A program made the translations under genes and the position numbers. From the NCBI RefSeq assembly GCF_004349055.1, contig NZ_SMKX01000032.1:1-64000 (forward strand): a stretch of DNA of 64,000 nt, read 5' to 3'. This DNA is from Kribbella antibiotica. Its GTDB lineage: Bacteria; Actinomycetota; Actinomycetes; Propionibacteriales; Kribbellaceae. Numbering within the stretch: position 1 is the stretch's first letter; the number at the start of each line of letters is the position of its first letter. A model generated the notes under the pieces. That model saw only the letters and a program-made list of their open reading frames with translations, had not been told where the DNA came from and made no database searches. Below, one piece after another: positions 10,126 to 19,484 of this stretch.

Positions 10126-10918
10126 GGGCGACACCGTTTGGCGGGCCTGCAAGCGGCTCAACCAGGCACTCGGCGGACAGGAGTTGGTGCGGACGGACTT
10201 CCGGGTGCCGACCCTCGCCACGACCGACCTCAGCGGCCGGTCTGTGCTGGAGGTCGTTGCGCGAGGCAAGCATCTTCTGATGCGGCTGTCCGGCGGTCTG
10301 ACCATCCACAGCCACTTCCGGATGGACGGGAGCTGGCATCTTTATCGCCCCGGTGAGCAGTGGCGGGGCGGCCCGGCACATCAGGTGCGCGCGGTGCTCG
10401 AAACGGCCGCCTGGACCGCGGTGGGGTATCGCCTACCGGTGCTCGACCTGGTCGCGACGGACGCAGAGGACACCGTCGTCGGCCATCTCGGCCCAGACCT
10501 GCTGGCGCCCGACTTCGATCGCGCCCAGGCCATCACGAACCTGCAGTCCGATCCGAGCCGCACCATCAGCGAGGCCCTGCTCGATCAACGCAACCTCGCC
10601 GGGATCGGCAACTTCTACCGGACCGAGGTCTGCTTCCTGCTTGGCCTGCATCCCTGGCTGCCGGTCTCAGCGGTCGATCTCGAAGCCACGGTCGAGCTCA
10701 ACCGGCGGCTACTCAAGGCCAACCTCCGCAACGGCACCCAAGTCAGCACCGGTATCGACCGCCCCGGGCAGCGCACCTGGGTCTTCGAGCGAGCCGGCAA
10801 GCCCTGCCGCCGCTGCCGGACCACCATCAGTACGGCGATGATCGGCGACCCGCCCCGGGCCCGTGTCAGCTACTGGTGCCCGTCCTGCCAGCCGGCCCCG
10901 GAAACCGGCCCGAACTGA
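10118..10918 (+). CDS. nei2: Endonuclease VIII-type DNA glycosylase (Nei2)
   Basis: 266 residues from GTG 10118. This start is fixed by chemistry: removal of the initiator leaves Pro-Glu-Gly-Asp, where the N-terminal Pro is the Schiff-base nucleophile and Glu3 the catalytic acid. The conserved Lys is in RGKHLLMRL (about 51). The H2TH region contains DQRNLAGIGNFYRTE. The C-terminal zinc finger has Cys pairs CRRC and CPSC near 232-258. It excises oxidised pyrimidines and nicks the abasic site. It overlaps lhr by 8 nt and is co-transcribed with it. Confidence 0.95.
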   Translation: MPEGDTVWRACKRLNQALGGQELVRTDFRVPTLATTDLSGRSVLEVVARGKHLLMRLSGGLTIHSHFRMDGSWHLYRPGEQWRGGPAHQVRAVLETAAWTAVGYRLPVLDLVATDAEDTVVGHLGPDLLAPDFDRAQAITNLQSDPSRTISEALLDQRNLAGIGNFYRTEVCFLLGLHPWLPVSAVDLEATVELNRRLLKANLRNGTQVSTGIDRPGQRTWVFERAGKPCRRCRTTISTAMIGDPPRARVSYWCPSCQPAPETGPN

Positions 10919-11259
10919 CCTGTGGACAACTCCGGTTGTTGAGTCTGCGGTGATACCCGAAATGCGGCGAGACCCAATCCACAACCCACGCATCGACTGA
11001 ACCCACCATGCCTCCCGACCCCACGCCGTACCGACTGAACCCACTCGCGCTCCGTCCGCCCGCCCGCCCGCCGACTCGCCACTGAACCCACCGCGTCGAG
11101 TGGCTCGAGATTGTCGACGGCAAGGGTTTGCCAGCAACAGGGTCCGCACACTCGACGACTCCCGCACCGCTGGCTCGAACACAGCCAGAACTGCCACTTA
11201 TGTCCTGAGACAGCAACGGTCACCGATGTCCCCAGACCTGACCTGTGGACAACTCCGGT
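10915..11259. repeat. Pair of 22-bp direct repeats with DnaA-box-like cores
   Basis: The same 22 bases occur at 10915-10936 and 11238-11259. Both include TGTGGACAA (10921-10929 and 11244-11252), the reverse complement of TTGTCCACA, the high-GC actinobacterial form of the DnaA box. The first copy overlaps the nei2 stop; the second lies 35 bp before the SOS box of the DUF4262 gene. Confidence 0.7.
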
Positions 11260-11325
11260 CGCCGACCGGAAGCTGGATATCTTCTCTGTCGCATCGAACA
11301 TCTGTTCGAGCGAGAGGAGAAGCTG
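10919..11325. other. 407-bp spacer, apparently non-coding, with short repeats
   Basis: No convincing gene. Besides the 22-bp direct repeats it holds three copies of ACTGAACCCAC (10996-11006, 11034-11044, 11081-11091) and a CCGCCCG-rich run near 11055. Open frames crossing it on either strand lack ribosome-binding sites and recognisable protein character. The right end contains the LexA box and ribosome-binding site of the DUF4262 gene. Confidence 0.6.
11294..11309. promoter_or_regulatory. Perfect LexA (SOS) box upstream of the DUF4262 gene
   Basis: TCGAACATCTGTTCGA is a perfect palindrome of the mycobacterial/actinobacterial LexA site, better than the one at recA. It ends 16 bp before the ATG at 11326 and just before the GAGAGGAGA ribosome-binding site, so LexA bound here should block transcription of this gene. 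Confidence 0.85.
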
Positions 11326-11757
11326 ATGTGCGAGATGTGCGGTGGAGTCACCACCGAGGAGTACTCGGAGTCGACCGAGGCAAGGCTGCGGACCTACGGC
11401 TGGACACACCAGTACGTCGAGGGGGACGGCGAGCGGAACCCGGGGTTCGCCTACACGATCGGGCTCAGCCAGTACGGCCATCCCGAGATCATCGTGTTCG
11501 ATCCGCGCGAGGGCTCGGCCTATCTGTGCCTGAAACCGCTCGCGTGGGCCGTGCTCGAGGGCAGCACCTTCTGCGAGGGTGATGACCTGTCGGCGTTCTT
11601 CCCGCCGCCGGACCGGGTCGAACTGCTGGCCTTCCCCGACTCGGGGACCCACTTGTTCATCGCGAACAGCATCTTCCGCGGCGCGGGCGAACCACCGCTG
11701 CCGGCCTTACAACTCGTTCGCCTGGTCCGGGCCCCGCACTTGCTCAGGGGACGCTGA
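11326..11757 (+). CDS. DUF4262 family protein under SOS control
   Basis: 143 residues beginning MCEMCGG. The family features are the N-terminal Cys pair, RLRTYGWTHQYVEGDGERNPGFAYTIGL near 20-48, YGHPEIIVFD near 51-60 and PLAWAVLEG near 73. Function of DUF4262 is not known to me. ATG 11326 is chosen because GAGAGGAGA (11312-11320) lies directly upstream; a longer in-frame start at 11245 would place the LexA box inside the coding region. It is convergent with clgR across a short hairpin. The perfect SOS box suggests damage induction, next to the lhr-nei2 repair pair. Confidence 0.85.
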   Translation: MCEMCGGVTTEEYSESTEARLRTYGWTHQYVEGDGERNPGFAYTIGLSQYGHPEIIVFDPREGSAYLCLKPLAWAVLEGSTFCEGDDLSAFFPPPDRVELLAFPDSGTHLFIANSIFRGAGEPPLPALQLVRLVRAPHLLRGR

Positions 11758-11775
11758 TGCCGACCGAAACCAGCC

Positions 11776-11795
11776 GCTCCCGAGATGCCGGGAGC
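11776..11795. terminator. Bidirectional hairpin between DUF4262 gene and clgR
   Basis: GCTCCCG (11776-11782) and CGGGAGC (11789-11795) form a perfect 7-bp stem with a 6-nt loop in the 56-bp gap between two convergent stops. There is no T-run. Confidence 0.6.
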
Positions 11796-11813
11796 ACTGG
11801 AGGGCGAGGTCGA

Positions 11814-12110
11814 TCAGGCCGCGGAGGCCACGACCTCGGCGGGCTCGATCGCCGTCGGATGCGCCAGCACCAAAGCCTCTTCGCGGGCCAGGTCCTCGCT
11901 CACCTCGGCGAAGACTGCCGAGAGCGGCACCTCGAGGGCCATACAGATTGCCGCCAGCAACTCACTGGAGGCCTCCTTCTGGCCGCGCTCCACCTCGGAC
12001 AGATAGCCGAGGCTGACGCGTGCGTCAGCAGACACCTCGCGAAGAGTGCGCCCCTGGCGCAGCCGCTTACGCCGCAGGACGTCGCCCAGCAGGCCACGAA
12101 CCAGCACCAT
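11814..12110 (-). CDS. clgR: ClgR-type XRE family transcriptional activator
   Basis: 98 residues from ATG 12110, which has AAGGGAG about 9 nt upstream. A Cro/CI-type helix-turn-helix fills residues about 8-65 ([40 protein letters not shown]), and the C-terminus is Ala/Glu-rich, ending in Ala-Ala like known ClgR proteins that are themselves Clp substrates. ClgR activates clpP/clpC and other proteostasis and stress genes in actinobacteria. It follows cinA on the same strand, a conserved order. The 163-bp gap to cinA leaves room for its own promoter. Confidence 0.88.
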   Translation of the reverse strand: MVLVRGLLGDVLRRKRLRQGRTLREVSADARVSLGYLSEVERGQKEASSELLAAICMALEVPLSAVFAEVSEDLAREEALVLAHPTAIEPAEVVASAA

Positions 12111-12273
12111 GAGGTTTCTCCCTTCCGCCTGTCCGGTCGTCACTACTCGCACCGTAGCCCGACCGTGGGAACCAACGGTACCCGTTGCCGGGTCACTACT
12201 CCTCGCAATGTCCACCTTCGGTGCGCCGTCCCAGTCTGTCTTACCTGTCACCATGCTGGTCTCAACACCCCGA

Positions 12274-12765
12274 TCAGTCGAGTTCTTCCGTCACAAGTGC
12301 TGCCACAAGCTGCAATGCAGCCTCCACACTGGCCTGCCGCACCGCACCGCGATCACCACTCAGTTGCAATTTCCGCACCTGCACGGAGGCCGGTCCGGCC
12401 GCCGCGACGTACACGGTGCCCGCCTCAATCCCCGCTTGGGGGTCAGGGCCGGCCACACCGGTCGTGGCAAGCCCGTAGGTGGCCTCCAGACGCTCTCGCA
12501 CGCCCGTCGCGAGTGCTGCCGCAGTGTCGGGGTGCACCGGTCCCACAGCGTCCAGAAGATCCTGCGGTACGCCCGCAAGCTTGGTCTTCAGGTCCGTCGC
12601 GTAAACCACCACACCACCCCGGTACACCGCTGACACCCCCGCCACGTCGGTCAGAGCTGCACCGACCATCCCTCCGGTCAACGACTCAGCAGTAGCCAAA
12701 GTCTCGCCCCGGGCCTTCAAAACTCCGACCAACCACTCGATGCCGCCCCACCCGGTGCTCTCCAT
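12274..12765 (-). CDS. cinA: CinA C-terminal domain protein (nicotinamide-nucleotide amidohydrolase family)
   Basis: 163 residues from ATG 12765 (an ATG at 12783 is also possible). It contains only the CinA C-terminal domain: [20 protein letters not shown] near 27-46, the family signature with the catalytic Ser, then [20 protein letters not shown], and [15 protein letters not shown] near 105-120. The domain hydrolyses NMN to nicotinate mononucleotide in pyridine nucleotide recycling. The N-terminal MoeA-like half of full CinA is absent, as is usual in actinobacteria. It lies 36 bp downstream of pgsA. Confidence 0.9.
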   Translation of the reverse strand: MESTGWGGIEWLVGVLKARGETLATAESLTGGMVGAALTDVAGVSAVYRGGVVVYATDLKTKLAGVPQDLLDAVGPVHPDTAAALATGVRERLEATYGLATTGVAGPDPQAGIEAGTVYVAAAGPASVQVRKLQLSGDRGAVRQASVEAALQLVAALVTEELD

Positions 12766-12801
12766 GCGCCCATTCCACCCCATCCAGCGGGTGGAGCGGC
12801 G

Positions 12802-13415
12802 TTACGGGAGGGGGTGTTTGGCGGCGGCCCGGAGGCGGAGCGCCCGGGCTACGTAGTCGCCGCCGGTGACGAGAGTGACAGCGACGGCAGCGGTCATGAA
12901 GGCAATGGCAGTCCAGTGCACGAGGGCAAAATCCTGCCACGGGAGGAGATAGATGCTGAGCGCGATGGCCTGGAGAACGGTTTTGAGCTTGCCACCGCGG
13001 CTGGCCGGCATCACGCCGTGGCGGATGACCCAGAAGCGGAGGGCGGTCACACCCCACTCACGCACCATGACGACGACGGTGACCCACCACGGGAGCTCAC
13101 CGAGAATGGACAGGCCGATGAAAGCGGCACCGGTGAGGGCCTTGTCGGCGATCGGGTCGGCGATCTTGCCGAAGTTCGTCACCATGTTCCAGCGGCGCGC
13201 GATATCGCCGTCGAAGCGGTCGGTGATGATCGCGACCAGGAAGGCAGCGGTGGCGAGCAGCCGCGTGCCGGTGTCGGTGCCGTCGTGCCGCAGCAGCAGC
13301 CAGACGAACAGCGGAACCAGGACGAGCCTCAGCACCGTGAGCGCGTTCGCAACGTTCCAGGCGCTGGGCGCGTGGATCGTTGCGGCGGAGCGTGGAACCG
13401 GGTTCGGCGGGTTGG

Positions 13416-13419
<4 letters not shown>
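12802..13419 (-). CDS. pgsA: CDP-diacylglycerol-glycerol-3-phosphate 3-phosphatidyltransferase
   Basis: 205-residue integral membrane enzyme that makes phosphatidylglycerol phosphate, the first step to phosphatidylglycerol and cardiolipin. The CDP-alcohol phosphotransferase motif D-G-x2-A-R-x8-G-x3-D-x3-D is complete (DGDIARRW...GKIADPIAD, near 75-97). Several hydrophobic helices follow. The start is GTG 13419, overlapping the rimO stop in a GTGA, so translation is coupled. A related phosphatidylinositol-phosphate synthase is possible, but the rimO-pgsA-cinA context favours this assignment. Confidence 0.9.
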
Positions 13420-15209
<1,790 letters not shown>

Positions 15210-15351
15210 CACACCGAGTATGACTCGCAGCCCAGCCTCACACCTAACCGCACCGAGCACTCCCCCGCCGACGACCCCGTGAGCCGGGCCACAGCGCGCG
15301 GGCGCGAGAGACCCGGGCCGGCGAACACCGGACCGGAGTCCTCGCCGCGAG

Positions 15352-16104
15352 CTACTTCTTGGCGAGCGATCCGTCGGGGTGGGCAACGAAGCGGTAGAGC
15401 TTGGTGGCCTGGGGCTTCCCGTTCACCTTGATCACCAGGTTGCCGGGGGCACCGGCAGAGACCCTGATGTCACCGACCGCAGTCACCGTCTGCACCGAGC
15501 CGGGGCCGACGAGTCCCTGGAAGAGCCGCTTGCCCGACTTGTCGCGAAGCGTCACGTACGAACCGTTGTTCTTCGCGGTCAGCGTCAGCGTCGTCTTCGT
15601 CGGCACCACCGGCGGCGCGACAGGCTTTTTCTTGGTCGGGGCAACCGTCGGCTTCGGTGCCGGCTTCGACGGCTGGGTGGTGATCGTGGTCGTTGCCGTC
15701 GTCTTCGACGCGTTGGCCTCGACATCGCTCGGCAGCGTGAACAGCCGAACCATCCCCCAGCCCATCAGGCCGACCAGGATCGCGCCGAGCACGATGCCCC
15801 AGCGCGGCCGGACCGGGTGCAGGGTCGGGCCCTTGACCGCGGCCCGCTCCTCGCGGCGCGACTTCTCCTCCTCGGCGGCATGCTCGGCGTCGAAGTGAGC
15901 AACCAGTGGCACCGGGTCGGCCTTGACCACGCGCGCGATCGAACGAATGTGACCGCGCGCGTAGAAATTGCCACCACAGCGGGAGAAGTCGTCGGCCTCC
16001 ATGGCGGTGAGCAGCCCGGATCTGATCCGGGTGGCGGCAGCCAGCTGCTCGATCGTCATGTCGGCCCGTTCGCGGGCCGCCGTGAGCTCGGTACCGATGC
16101 TCAC
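15352..16104 (-). CDS. RodZ-like protein: HTH_25, membrane segment, DUF4115
   Basis: 250 residues. An N-terminal RodZ-type helix-turn-helix occupies about 1-75 ([29 protein letters not shown]...[11 protein letters not shown]). A transmembrane segment ([21 protein letters not shown]) is near 102-122. A Thr/Pro/Lys-rich linker runs to about 168, and a C-terminal beta domain of DUF4115 type ([28 protein letters not shown]) is outside the membrane. RodZ links the cell-shape machinery to the membrane; in actinobacteria this gene sits between ftsK and rimO, as here. It lies 142 bp upstream of rimO and 116 bp downstream of the PH-like gene. Confidence 0.85.
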   Translation of the reverse strand: MSIGTELTAARERADMTIEQLAAATRIRSGLLTAMEADDFSRCGGNFYARGHIRSIARVVKADPVPLVAHFDAEHAAEEEKSRREERAAVKGPTLHPVRPRWGIVLGAILVGLMGWGMVRLFTLPSDVEANASKTTATTTITTQPSKPAPKPTVAPTKKKPVAPPVVPTKTTLTLTAKNNGSYVTLRDKSGKRLFQGLVGPGSVQTVTAVGDIRVSAGAPGNLVIKVNGKPQATKLYRFVAHPDGSLAKK

Positions 16105-16220
16105 GTGGTCACCGTCCTCTCCATCGCCCGATCCGGAAGGGCTTCGCTGTCAGCAGGTTGCCGACCGCTTGACCGTCGACATCAAGTCAACGGTCGTGGC
16201 CCGATGGGGTCACGGACAAG

Positions 16221-16793
16221 TCAGAGTTGCTCGCGCACCGGACATCTGGCATCCGCGAGCATATGCAAAGCCTGGACCACTTCCCCGTTCGACGGCCGTG
16301 CCGTCAACCCGAACGGTACCGCGAGTGAGGACCCGGTCAGGCGGCGGTTGGCATCCGTGGTCTTGCGCGTCGTGGCCGGCAGCGCGGCCAGCGTCGGCCC
16401 AGGATCCAGCAGATGAACGGCAATCCGGCCGTCGTCGAGCGGATGACGGCGCTTCAGCACGGTCACCTCCTCGATCTCCTGCCAGCGCGTCCCGACCCAT
16501 TCGTTGCCGATTCGCAACCGGATCCCGACGTCGTCGGCGACCAGCATGTCCCCGACCGTCAGCGCCCGGGCACACACCACAGCCAGTACGGCGAACGCTG
16601 CCGCCACGAACCAGCGCAGTACGCCGGTCGCCGTACCGGAGGCGGAGGCCGCGAAGCCGACGGCCACCAGACCGGCGCCGAGGGCCAGGCCTCCGTGCAC
16701 TCGCTGGGAGGCACGGATCGTGAACGGGACAGGCCTGTCATCGAGGTCAAAACCCTCATGACGGGGCAGTGCACTCGCTTCGGTCACTGTCAC
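16221..16793 (-). CDS. Two-helix membrane protein with PH-like cytoplasmic domain
   Basis: 190 residues from GTG 16793, whose GTGA overlaps the ftsK stop. Two transmembrane helices lie at about 33-50 and 58-78, followed by a domain resembling bacterial PH/DUF3093-like modules (VGDMLVADDVGIRLRIGNEWVGTRWQEIEEVTVLKRR near 80-115). Family assignment is tentative. Translational coupling to ftsK suggests a role at the division site or envelope, which is inference only. Confidence 0.75.
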   Translation of the reverse strand: MTVTEASALPRHEGFDLDDRPVPFTIRASQRVHGGLALGAGLVAVGFAASASGTATGVLRWFVAAAFAVLAVVCARALTVGDMLVADDVGIRLRIGNEWVGTRWQEIEEVTVLKRRHPLDDGRIAVHLLDPGPTLAALPATTRKTTDANRRLTGSSLAVPFGLTARPSNGEVVQALHMLADARCPVREQL

Positions 16794-19405
16794 TCTCCTC
16801 GGAGGGTGGTGAGGAAGTCTTCCAGGTCGTCCGGTTTCACCAGGACGTCCCGTGCCTTGGATCCTTCACTGGGACCGACGACGCCCCTGCTCTCCAGGAT
16901 GTCCATCAGCCGGCCGGCCTTGGCGAAACCGACCCGCAGCTTGCGCTGCAGCATCGAGGTCGAGCCGAACTGGGTCGAGACGATCAGCTCGGCGGCCTGG
17001 ACGACCAGGTCCATGTCGTCGCCGATCTCGTCGTCGAGGTCCTTGCTCGGGCCGGCCACGACAGTGACGTCCTCGCGGTACGTCGGCTCCAGCTGGGTCT
17101 TGGTGTGCTCGACCACGGCGTGGATCTCGGCCTCCGTGACCCAGGCACCCTGGATTCGCATCGGCTTGCTCGCGCCCATCGGCAGGAACAGTCCGTCACC
17201 CTGACCGACCAGCTTCTCCGCACCGGGCTGGTCCAGGATGACGCGGCTGTCGGCCAGCGACGAGGTCGCGAACGCGAGCCGGGACGGCACGTTGGCCTTG
17301 ATCAGACCGGTCACGACGTCCACCGACGGCCGCTGGGTGGCGAGCACCAGGTGGATACCGGCCGCCCGGGCCAGCTGGGTGATGCGGACGATCGAGTCCT
17401 CGACGTCACGCGGCGCGACCATCATCAGGTCGGCGAGCTCGTCGACGATCACCAGCAGATACGGGTACGGCGTCAGCACGCGCTCGGACCCGGGTGGCGG
17501 CTTCACCTTGCCGGCGCGGACCGCCTTGTTGAAGTCGTCCACGTGCCGGAAGCCGAACGCGGCCAGGTCGTCGTACCGCATGTCCATCTCGCGGACGACC
17601 CACTGCAGCGCCTCCGCCGCCTTCTTGGCGTTGGTGATGATCGGCGTGATCAGGTGCGGGATGCCTTCGTAGACGTTCAGCTCGACCCGCTTGGGGTCGA
17701 CCAGGATCATCCGCACCTCGTCCGGCGTGGCCCGCATCAGGACCGAGGTGATCAGCGAGTTGACGAACACCGACTTACCGGAGCCGGTCGCACCGGCGAC
17801 CAGCAGGTGCGGCATCTTCGCCATGTTGGCGACCACGAAGCCGCCCTCGACGTCCTTGCCCAGGCCGGCGACCATCGGGTGATGGTCGTTGCGGGCGGTC
17901 GCCGACCGGATCACGTCGCCGAGGCTGACGATCTCCTTGTCGGTGTTCGGGATCTCGATCCCGATCGCGGACTTGCCCGGGATCGGCGACAGGATCCGGA
18001 CGTCGGCCGAGGCGACGGCGTACGCGATGTTCTTGGACAGCGCGGTGACCTTCTCGACCTTGACCGCGGAGCCGAGCTCGACCTCGTACCGCGTGACCGT
18101 CGGGCCACGCGTGTAGGCGGTGACCTGGGCGTCGATACCGAACTGGTCGAACACCTCGGTGAGCCGGTCGACGACCGCGTCGGACGCCTTCGTGCGGGCC
18201 TTGTGCACCGAACCGGGCTTGAGGATCTGCCCGTCCGGCAGCGTGTAGGTGATGTCGCCGGAGAGGCTGAGCTGCTCGACGCGCTGCGGCAGCGGGGTGT
18301 GCTGCGGCGGCTCCGGAGCAGGCGCGTCGTTCACCTTGAAGGTTGGCTTGACCGGTGCAGGCGCGGCAGCAGCCTCGGAGTCGACGTCGTACGCGTCTTC
18401 CTCAGGGACCGGCTCAGCCTTGGGCTTGCGGCTGCGCTTGGAGATCTCGCGGCCTTCCAGGACCGGCGAGTCGTACGGCACGATGGCCGGCTCGCCGTCG
18501 TCCTCGAGCGCAGCCTTCGCGCGCCGCTCCTTGCGGGTCAGCCGCACGGTGTCGTCGGTGGGCGTCTCAGCGGCAGGCGTGGACTCCTCCGGCAACTCGG
18601 TGTGACCAACCAGTACGTCGAATGCTGCGCGCACCCGGAGCGGGATCGCGTAGATCGCCGTACCGGTGATGATCAGCAGCCCGAAGATCGACAGCAGCAC
18701 GAGGATCGGCGCTGCGACGTACTGCGTGAGCAGGTCGGACAGCGCCGCAGACACGACGTAACCGACCGCACCGCCCGCATCGTGCAGCGGTGCGTCGGAG
18801 GGGTTGCTGGGACGCGGGATGCCGTTGGCGATATGCACGAGGCCGAGCACGCCGAAGGACAGCAGCGTCCAGCCGATGACCTGGCGTCCGGCCGGGCCGT
18901 TGCGCTCCGGGTTCCGCAGGGTCCGCATGGCCATGCCGAGCAGCAGCAGCGGGATGGCCCAGCCGACCACGCCGACGCTCTCGCCGACGACCGTCCGGAC
19001 GCCGTTGCCGACCGCGCTGGGCATGTGCCACCAGATCGAGGCGGCCACAACAATGGCCAGGCCGATCAGGAACAGACCGGCGCCGTCGCGGCGGTGCTCG
19101 GGGTCGAGGTCGCGGGCACCGTTGCCGATACCGCGGACCATCTTGCCGAGCAGGTGAGCGATGCCGACCCACAGCTTGATGATGCCGCGGCCGATCGCGA
19201 TCATGGCGGCGGCGAAGGGACCCGCACCACCGTTTTTGGGTGTGCTAGTCCGCGCAGCGGTGCTACCACCACCTCGCTTCGCGGTTTGCCCACGCTTCTG
19301 GGCGGCTGTCTGACGGGTGCTTCCGCCGGTTGCCTTTCGGGCCGTAGTAGGCCGTTTGGCTGCCGACTTCTGCGCCCGCGCCGGGGAAGACGTACGGGTC
19401 GCCAT
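16790..19405 (-). CDS. ftsK: DNA translocase FtsK/SpoIIIE
   Basis: About 871 residues from ATG 19405; an in-frame start 12 codons upstream is less likely because GGGAGG lies 13 nt before 19405. A Lys/Arg/Thr/Ala-rich N-terminal tail of about 55 residues is followed by four transmembrane helices (about 100-290), a Pro/Glu linker, and the RecA-like motor with Walker A GATGSGKS near 535 and Walker B LLVIVDELADLMM near 650. The C-terminal gamma winged helix (QRKLRVGFAKAGRLMDILE, about 815-870) recognises chromosome polarity sequences. It pumps chromosomal DNA through the closing septum. It heads the operon running to clgR. Confidence 0.96.
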   Translation of the reverse strand: MATRTSSPARAQKSAAKRPTTARKATGGSTRQTAAQKRGQTAKRGGGSTAARTSTPKNGGAGPFAAAMIAIGRGIIKLWVGIAHLLGKMVRGIGNGARDLDPEHRRDGAGLFLIGLAIVVAASIWWHMPSAVGNGVRTVVGESVGVVGWAIPLLLLGMAMRTLRNPERNGPAGRQVIGWTLLSFGVLGLVHIANGIPRPSNPSDAPLHDAGGAVGYVVSAALSDLLTQYVAAPILVLLSIFGLLIITGTAIYAIPLRVRAAFDVLVGHTELPEESTPAAETPTDDTVRLTRKERRAKAALEDDGEPAIVPYDSPVLEGREISKRSRKPKAEPVPEEDAYDVDSEAAAAPAPVKPTFKVNDAPAPEPPQHTPLPQRVEQLSLSGDITYTLPDGQILKPGSVHKARTKASDAVVDRLTEVFDQFGIDAQVTAYTRGPTVTRYEVELGSAVKVEKVTALSKNIAYAVASADVRILSPIPGKSAIGIEIPNTDKEIVSLGDVIRSATARNDHHPMVAGLGKDVEGGFVVANMAKMPHLLVAGATGSGKSVFVNSLITSVLMRATPDEVRMILVDPKRVELNVYEGIPHLITPIITNAKKAAEALQWVVREMDMRYDDLAAFGFRHVDDFNKAVRAGKVKPPPGSERVLTPYPYLLVIVDELADLMMVAPRDVEDSIVRITQLARAAGIHLVLATQRPSVDVVTGLIKANVPSRLAFATSSLADSRVILDQPGAEKLVGQGDGLFLPMGASKPMRIQGAWVTEAEIHAVVEHTKTQLEPTYREDVTVVAGPSKDLDDEIGDDMDLVVQAAELIVSTQFGSTSMLQRKLRVGFAKAGRLMDILESRGVVGPSEGSKARDVLVKPDDLEDFLTTLRGE

Positions 19406-19484
19406 ATGTAGCAGGCTACCTCCCAGCCACTCCGGTCTCACGTGTCACACGCCGATCACGCTGCCCCATCCGTAGCGTCACGAC

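Noticed and set aside
10870-11652. Minus-strand frames covering the spacer after nei2
   Set aside because: No start signal or homology; they cross the SOS box and the DUF4262 gene.
11757-12695. 312-codon plus-strand frame downstream of the DUF4262 gene
   Set aside because: Antisense to clgR and cinA, which have clear domains.
16769-19411. 880-codon plus-strand frame opposite ftsK
   Set aside because: A mirror of the ftsK coding strand; His/Arg/Asp-rich, no recognisable domain.
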